A stretch of 20,186 nucleotides of DNA from an uncultured Altererythrobacter sp. (GTDB lineage Bacteria; Pseudomonadota; Alphaproteobacteria; Sphingomonadales; Sphingomonadaceae): the NCBI GenBank assembly GCA_946885545.1, contig CAMPGP010000014.1, forward strand, positions 1-20,186, given 5' to 3'. A model generated the notes under the pieces. The model saw nothing but the letters and a program-made list of their open reading frames with translations, was not told the origin of the DNA and did not search any database. Positions 16,002 through 20,186 of the stretch are shown here, piece by piece (position 1 is the stretch's first letter; every line of letters starts with the position of its first letter). Both the position numbers and the translations under genes were made by a program.

Positions 16002-16799
16002 ATGCAGATCGTACCAGCCATTCGCCGCGCGATCGCCGGGTTCGCGGCGGTTGCCGCGCTCGCCGCGGCACCGCTCGCAGCGCAATCGATAGAAACTTTC
16101 GATCCCGACACCGCGATCGATGCCGATCTCGAGGAAGCGCCGGGAGACCAGCCGGTCTACTCCGCGCCGCAAGAGGACGGCGTGACCTACAGCCAGACGC
16201 CGCCTGCCGATGCGCCGGTCGCGCCGGCGTGGTCCGATCCGGTGGTGACGACCAGCGAGCCATCGGTCGCCGCGAGCCAGGCGGCGGGCAACCCCGAGGT
16301 CGCCGCCGCGCAGGGCGATACCTACAAGGAGGACGACCTGATCGGCGCGGCCGAAGGCGTGTTCGGCAAGGGCGCTGAAGGCCTCGCGCGGCTGATCGAG
16401 GACCTGCTGGCCGAACAGGGCGAACCCAACGCTTATATCGTCGGACGCGAAGCTGGCGGGGCGTTCATCGTCGGCGCGCGCTACGGCTCGGGCACGTTGT
16501 TCCACAAGGTCGAAGGGCAGCGCCCGGTGTACTGGACCGGGCCATCAATCGGATTCGACGCGGGCGCCAACGCGGGCAACACTTTCGTGCTCGTCTACAA
16601 CCTTTACGACAGCGAGGAGCTCTACGAGCGCTATCCCGCAGGCGAGGGGCAGGCCTACGTCGTCGGCGGAATGACCGCCAGCTACATGCGTAAGGGCGAC
16701 GTCGTGCTGATCCCGATCCGGGTCGGAGCGGGGCTGCGGCTCGGCGTCAACGCGGGCTACATGAAGTTTTCCAAAGAGCAGCGCTGGTTGCCCTTCTAG
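16002..16799 (+). CDS. eipA: EipA-family periplasmic envelope-integrity protein (DUF1134)
   Basis: A protein of 265 residues with a signal peptide (MQIVPAIRRAIAGFAAVAAL ... APLAAQ) and an Ala/Pro/Asp-rich spacer to about residue 105. The conserved DUF1134 domain runs to the end: TYKEDDLIGAAEGVFGKGAE, GRYGSGTL-type VGARYGSGTLFHK, GPSIGFDAGANAGNTFVLVY, LYDSEELYERYP, and MRKGDVVLIPIRVGAGLRLG. The start at 16002 is set by AGGAGG at 15990-15995. Brucella abortus EipA is a soluble periplasmic protein with an unusual small beta-barrel fold that is needed for envelope stress resistance, and its gene is activated by the cell-cycle regulator CtrA. The family is widespread in Alphaproteobacteria. Here the gene stands alone, divergent from tRNA-Ser and closed by a terminator. 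Family membership is certain; function is by homology. Confidence 0.93.
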   Translation: MQIVPAIRRAIAGFAAVAALAAAPLAAQSIETFDPDTAIDADLEEAPGDQPVYSAPQEDGVTYSQTPPADAPVAPAWSDPVVTTSEPSVAASQAAGNPEVAAAQGDTYKEDDLIGAAEGVFGKGAEGLARLIEDLLAEQGEPNAYIVGREAGGAFIVGARYGSGTLFHKVEGQRPVYWTGPSIGFDAGANAGNTFVLVYNLYDSEELYERYPAGEGQAYVVGGMTASYMRKGDVVLIPIRVGAGLRLGVNAGYMKFSKEQRWLPF

Positions 16800-16832
16800 T
16801 CGCACGATAAGAAAAACTGCACTGCTCGGCAG

Positions 16833-16865
16833 GGGCCGCGACGGGATTTCCTGTTGCGGCCCTTT
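16833..16865 (+). terminator. Intrinsic terminator after eipA
   Basis: GGGCCGCGAC (16833-16842) pairs with GTTGCGGCCC (16853-16862), one pair being G-U, around a 10-base loop, followed by TTT. It lies 33 bases after the eipA stop and just before the aminotransferase gene. It also argues against the upstream TTG at 16854 as the aminotransferase start, since that codon lies inside the hairpin. Confidence 0.65.
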
Positions 16866-16877
16866 CCACGTCTCGGC

Positions 16878-18065
16878 ATGGCGCAAGGCATGCTCGACAA
16901 ACTCGAACCCCAGGCCCCCGACGCGCTGCTCGCGCTGATCAAGCTCCATGCCGACGACGAGAGGGCCGACAAGATCGACCTTGGCGTCGGCGTCTATCGC
17001 ACCGGGCAGGGCGACACGCCGGTCTTCGCCGCGATCAAGCAGGCCGAGGCGCGGCTGGTCGAGGAGCAGGACAGCAAGTCCTACCTCGGGCCGGAGGGCG
17101 ACATGGGCTTCGTCCACGCCCTGATGCCCTATGCCTTCGGAACCGACGGCACGATGGCCGGGCGGCTCGAGGGCATGCAGACTCCGGGCGGCACCGGTGC
17201 GGTGCGCCTGGCGGTGGCAGTGGCGCAGCGCGCGGGCGTGACCCGCGTGCATTTGGGCGTGCCGAGCTGGCCGAACCATGCGCAGATCCTCGGCGACGTG
17301 GGCGTCGAGACAGCCACGTTCGACCATGCCAACGCCGACGGCACCGCCAATGTCGAGGCCGCGCTCGCGACGATCCGCGGTGCGCAGCCGGGCGAAGCGG
17401 TGCTGTTGCATGGTTGCTGCCACAACCCGACCGGGATCGATTATTCGCCCGAGGAATGGGACGCGATCGCGGACGCCTTCGCCAATGGCGCGGCGCTGCC
17501 GATCCTCGATCTTGCTTATCAGGGCCTCGGCCACGGAATGGACGAGGATGCCTACGGCCTGCGCCGCGTGCTCGGCGCGGTGCCCGAGGCGCTGATCGCC
17601 TACAGCTGCGACAAGAACTTCGGCATGTACCGCGACCGCGTGGGAGCGCTCTACGTGCTGGCGCGCGAGGTCGGGCAGCTTTCGGCGATCCAGTCGAACC
17701 TCAACGCGCTCGCTCGCGCGGCGTGGTCGATGCCGCCCGACCACGGCGGCGCGGCAGTGCGTCTGGTGCTGCGCGATTCCGACCTGACCGCCCTGTGGCT
17801 CGACGAGCTCGGGACGATGCGCGCCCGCATGCGGCAGGTGCGCGAGACGCTGGCCAAGGCCGGCGCCGCCGGTGCGGTGGACCTGACGCCGCTGGCACAC
17901 CAGAACGGTCTCTTTTCGATGCTGCCGCTGACCAAGGAGCAGGTCGAGCGTCTGCGCACCGAGCATGCGATCTATATGGCGGGGTCGGGCCGGATCAACG
18001 TGGCCGGGCTGCATCAGGGCAACATCGGGAAATTCGTAGAGGCCCTCGCCGCCGTCACTGGATGA
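16878..18065 (+). CDS. Class I aminotransferase (aspartate/aromatic amino acid aminotransferase)
   Basis: A protein of 395 residues, the usual length of bacterial AspC/TyrB-type enzymes. These PLP enzymes exchange amino groups between aspartate or aromatic amino acids and 2-oxoglutarate in the cytoplasm. Visible motifs are the N-terminal KIDLGVGVYRTGQGDTPV, the substrate/PLP region GGTGAVRLA, HGCCHNPTGID with the conserved Asn that contacts PLP, ILDLAYQGLGHG (Asp and Tyr of the cofactor site), YSCDKNFGMYRDRVGALY with Lys246 as the Schiff-base lysine, and GSGRINVAGL with the Arg that binds the substrate carboxylate. The residue before the lysine is Asp rather than the Ser of E. coli AspC. The start is uncertain between ATG 16878 and ATG 16890 (MLDKLEPQAPDALL, the usual family opening); neither has a strong ribosome binding site. 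No partner gene is adjacent. Confidence 0.9.
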   Translation: MAQGMLDKLEPQAPDALLALIKLHADDERADKIDLGVGVYRTGQGDTPVFAAIKQAEARLVEEQDSKSYLGPEGDMGFVHALMPYAFGTDGTMAGRLEGMQTPGGTGAVRLAVAVAQRAGVTRVHLGVPSWPNHAQILGDVGVETATFDHANADGTANVEAALATIRGAQPGEAVLLHGCCHNPTGIDYSPEEWDAIADAFANGAALPILDLAYQGLGHGMDEDAYGLRRVLGAVPEALIAYSCDKNFGMYRDRVGALYVLAREVGQLSAIQSNLNALARAAWSMPPDHGGAAVRLVLRDSDLTALWLDELGTMRARMRQVRETLAKAGAAGAVDLTPLAHQNGLFSMLPLTKEQVERLRTEHAIYMAGSGRINVAGLHQGNIGKFVEALAAVTG

Positions 18066-18347
18066 TTTCCGATCCCGATCTGGACAGCCAAGCTCGAACT
18101 TAGCGTCTTCGAATGTCATCTGAAGGAATGCGCGCATACTTCACGTAATTCATAGATAAATGCACAAGCTGATTCTGTGCTGTCGGAATGCTGTGAAATA
18201 AAATTTCTGCACAAGTACGTGCGCCATAAAGGCGATTCGCTGAACTTTCATAAACGCCCTGGCTTGTTGACGCCTCACTCCGTCCAATCCCGGGTTACCA
18301 CTCTGTTTCGAGCGCTTATCTCTTCATCGACCATGATGGAGGATTTC
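18066..18347. other. Lower-GC intergenic region upstream of the DUF4168 gene, with inverted repeats
   Basis: These 282 bases are clearly richer in A and T than the surrounding genes, especially 18110-18260. Two dyads sharing the sequence GCACAAG are present: GCACA-N9-TGTGC (18162-18180) and GCAC-N6-GTGC (18209-18222). A TTGACG (18267-18272) could be a -35 element but I find no convincing -10 at the right distance. The long in-frame extension of the downstream gene through this region looks non-coding. It probably holds the DUF4168 promoter and perhaps an operator. Confidence 0.4.
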
Positions 18348-18734
18348 ATGAAGACGTTACTCGCCTTTTCCGCCGCGGCGCTCACTCTCAGCGGTGCTGC
18401 CGTCGCGCAGGACCCGGCTCCGGCGCAGACCCCGCCCGCCGCGACGACCGCACCCGCGGCACCCGCGCCGCAGGCGGCCGAGATCACCGACGACCAGGTC
18501 GATCGTTTCGCGCTCGCTGCGCTCAAGGTCGAGCAGATCGCGGCCGACGCCAACATCGATCAGCAACAGAAGCAGACGATGATGGCGACCGCCGTGCAGC
18601 AATCGGGCATGAATGCGCAGGAATTCAACACGATCGCCCGCGCGAGCCAGACCGATCCGGAATTGCAGCAACGCATTCAGGTTGCCGCGACCGCCCACGT
18701 GGAAGCGGCCACTGCGGCGCAGGGTACGCCCTGA
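18348..18734 (+). CDS. Small exported DUF4168 domain protein
   Basis: A protein of 128 residues. The start at 18348 is set by GGAGG at 18338-18342 and gives a signal peptide (MKTLLAFSAAALTLSGAAVAQ); an in-frame ATG at 18177 would add 57 residues of atypical, low-GC sequence. After an Ala/Pro-rich spacer (PAPAQTPPAATTAPAAPAPQ) the DUF4168 domain covers about residues 45-120 (ITDDQVDRFALAALKVEQIA, QKQTMMATAVQQSGMNAQEF, TIARASQTDPELQQRIQVAA), a Gln-rich, probably all-helical periplasmic module. The family is common in Sphingomonadales and some cyanobacteria and has no known function. It stands alone, with its own terminator behind it. Confidence 0.85.
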   Translation: MKTLLAFSAAALTLSGAAVAQDPAPAQTPPAATTAPAAPAPQAAEITDDQVDRFALAALKVEQIAADANIDQQQKQTMMATAVQQSGMNAQEFNTIARASQTDPELQQRIQVAATAHVEAATAAQGTP

Positions 18735-18776
18735 TCGCTTCCCAGAAACAGGAACGCGGTCCCCCGACGTTCCGAG

Positions 18777-18817
18777 AGCCCCGTTCCGGTCGCAAGGCCG
18801 GGACGGGGCTTTTCCTT
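18777..18817 (+). terminator. Intrinsic terminator after the DUF4168 gene
   Basis: AGCCCCGTTCCGG (18777-18789) pairs with CCGGGACGGGGCT (18798-18810), 13 pairs with one G-U, around an 8-base loop, followed by TTTCCTTT. It lies 42 bases after the stop codon. This is the strongest terminator in the window. Confidence 0.85.
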
Positions 18818-18820
18818 TGA

Positions 18821-18843
18821 GGACGGCGATCGGAGAGCCGTCC
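18821..18843. repeat. Short perfect hairpin between convergent genes
   Basis: GGACGGC (18821-18827) and GCCGTCC (18837-18843) form a 7-pair stem with a 9-base loop, in the 3' region of the minus-strand HD-GYP gene. No T run follows on either strand, so it is not a canonical intrinsic terminator by itself. It may act with the neighbouring terminator to end HD-GYP transcription. Confidence 0.4.
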
Positions 18844-18911
18844 CTGCCGGGAGCGAATTCTACCCAGCGTGATCGACCTCGCTACTGGCGCGGACCCGTT
18901 CTGTCAGGCGA

Positions 18912-20186
18912 TCAGTTCCTGCACGCTGCCTTGAGCATGCGTTCCTGCAGGCTGGCCACCGCCGGAGCCTCGATCTCCGAGAGGTCGGCGATGCCCTCGA
19001 TCGCGTCGTCACCCCAGCACTGCGCCAGGCGGATGGTTTCGCCGCGCAGAGGCTTGCCCGTAGCGAGAGAATGGAACGTGCGCACCACCGGCAGCGCATG
19101 GTCGTCGGGATCGATGTCCACCACCATCGCCACGCGTTGTGAGCGCAGCCGCACGAAGGCGCCGATCGGATAGACGCCGACGCTCTCGATGAAGTCGCGA
19201 AGGATTTCCGGATCGAACTTGTCGCCCTCGGCAAGGAGCGTCTCGACTGCGGCAGCGGGGTCGATCGGTGGACGCTCGAACCCGCCGTTCACGAGATAGT
19301 CGAACTCGTCGCAGATCGCCGCCATGCGCGCCAGGCGGCCGATCGAATCGCCCTTGAGGCGAGCGGGATAGCCGCTCCCGTCGATACGTTCGTGATGGTC
19401 GCGGCACGCGTCCAGCACGGCTTCGGGGATATCGCCCGCCACGCACAGCATGTCGTGGCCGAACAGAACGTGCTGATCGATCACGTGCTGTTTCAACGCG
19501 CGATAGTCGCCGTCCACTGCCTCGAGCGATTCGGGAAGCTGGCCGACCCCGATGTCCATCAGCAACCCGACCATGCCCGCTTCGTGGGTCTCGCTCATCG
19601 ACAGGCGCATGCGGCGCGCGAGTGCGATCATCAGCGCGCACACCGACAGCGCGTGGCGGTAGGTCTCCTCGCGGTCGCGCTGGCAGCGCAGCAGACCGGA
19701 AAACGCGAAGGGATTGCGCTGGATGGTCCCGTAGATCTCCTCGACCACCGGTTCGACATCGCCGACCGCCACACCGCGGCCAAGGCGCGCTTTGAGAAAA
19801 GCCTGGGTGATGTGCCTGCGCGACCGTTCGGCGACCTTCTTCGCGGCACCGAACTCGCGCGCGATTGGCAGCGGCCCCCCGGCTACGGCGCGCGCGGCGG
19901 AGCGCAGCGGCGGCCGGACCGGAGCCTTGCGGTGGAGCGGCGCGGGTTGCGGCGAATCGGGCGACCGGATCGGCGCTTCGTCGGGCGACGACGAGAGACG
20001 TTCGCGCGCGGGGCGCTTGCCGCGCTCGATGTCGATGATCACCGCCTGCACCGCGCTGTGCCGCAAGGCCGCGAGATCGCGCGGGTCCTCCAGCACGAAA
20101 CGCTTCTTCCAGAACGGATGCGAGAACCAGCTGCCTTCGAGCTGCTGGATGAACATCCCGAGTTCAACTTCAGAAGTTTCGATACG
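18912..20186 (-). CDS. DUF3391/HD-GYP domain protein, possibly catalytically altered (5' end outside window)
   Basis: The reading frame continues past the ATG at 20156 to the right edge as RIETSEVELGMFIQQLEG, which matches the usual DUF3391 opening, so the true start lies outside the window. The N-terminal DUF3391 domain (GSWFSHPFWKKRFVLEDPRD) is followed by a disordered Pro/Arg/Ser-rich linker, then an HD-GYP domain: ETYRHALSVCALMIALARRM, GLLMDIGVGQLPESL, HVLFGHDML, DHHERIDGSGYP, MAAICDEFDYL. A C-terminal region (VYPIGAFVRLRSQRVAMVVD) follows. HD-GYP proteins hydrolyse the second messenger cyclic di-GMP in the cytoplasm. The GYP signature is intact, but the HD metal dyad reads Met-Asp (codons 19559-19554) and the following Lys is Val, so activity may be lost or changed and the protein could serve as a sensor or scaffold. 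It is convergent with the DUF4168 gene. Confidence 0.9.
   Translation of the reverse strand, partial: RIETSEVELGMFIQQLEGSWFSHPFWKKRFVLEDPRDLAALRHSAVQAVIIDIERGKRPARERLSSSPDEAPIRSPDSPQPAPLHRKAPVRPPLRSAARAVAGGPLPIAREFGAAKKVAERSRRHITQAFLKARLGRGVAVGDVEPVVEEIYGTIQRNPFAFSGLLRCQRDREETYRHALSVCALMIALARRMRLSMSETHEAGMVGLLMDIGVGQLPESLEAVDGDYRALKQHVIDQHVLFGHDMLCVAGDIPEAVLDACRDHHERIDGSGYPARLKGDSIGRLARMAAICDEFDYLVNGGFERPPIDPAAAVETLLAEGDKFDPEILRDFIESVGVYPIGAFVRLRSQRVAMVVDIDPDDHALPVVRTFHSLATGKPLRGETIRLAQCWGDDAIEGIADLSEIEAPAVASLQERMLKAACRN

Noticed and set aside
16854..16877. Upstream TTG start for the aminotransferase
   Set aside because: The codon lies inside the eipA terminator hairpin and the added residues are not typical of the family.
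18177..18347. N-terminal extension of the DUF4168 protein from an ATG at 18177
   Set aside because: The extension has different composition and would bury the signal peptide; ATG 18348 has a well-placed GGAGG.
1..20186. CRISPR array, insertion sequence or prophage
   Set aside because: I saw no regularly spaced direct repeats with unique spacers, no transposase or integrase motifs, no terminal inverted repeats and no phage structural genes.

Overview
The window looks like chromosomal DNA of a GC-rich alphaproteobacterium, most likely a member of the Sphingomonadales (Erythrobacter or Sphingomonas-like). I infer this from the gene set (a DUF1134/EipA protein, a FecI-FecR-TonB receptor cassette, a TolB-propeller/amidohydrolase fusion, a DUF3391 HD-GYP protein), the strong G/C third-position bias, and an aspartate/aromatic aminotransferase with a CDKNFG active site. 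No insertion sequence, integrase, phage gene or CRISPR array is visible. No stretch longer than 300 bases lacks a gene.

Layout. On the minus strand, a fused alpha+beta E1 component of a 2-oxoacid dehydrogenase (cut by the left edge) follows a DUF2339 polytopic membrane protein after only 9 bases, which suggests one transcript. Diverging from DUF2339, on the plus strand, is a secreted protein of about 1109 residues that joins a TolB-like beta-propeller to an amidohydrolase. It faces a minus-strand block that reads, in transcription order, tRNA-Ser(GCU) (15772-15682), a FecI-type ECF sigma factor, a FecR-type anti-sigma factor, a TonB-dependent receptor with an N-terminal STN signalling domain, and a 1065-residue autotransporter. 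The block ends in an intrinsic terminator at about 8349-8390. Upstream of the tRNA and divergent from it lies eipA (DUF1134, periplasmic envelope-integrity protein), followed by a terminator and a class I aminotransferase. Next come a lower-GC intergenic region and a small exported DUF4168 protein with its own terminator. Last is a minus-strand HD-GYP protein that runs off the right edge.

How the genes may work together. FecI, FecR and the STN-containing receptor form a complete cell-surface signalling cassette: ligand at the receptor, signal through FecR, release of the sigma factor. The unusual part is the autotransporter only 76 bases behind the receptor with an excellent ribosome binding site, which could place a surface adhesin-like protein under the same signal. 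The most striking non-coding signal is a cluster of five GANTC (CcrM methylation) sites within 68 bases upstream of eipA. This fits what is known of eipA in Brucella, where it belongs to the CtrA cell-cycle network, although no CtrA box is visible here. Other unusual points are an HD-GYP domain whose HD dyad reads M-D, and an amidohydrolase with His where relatives have the metal-binding Asp.
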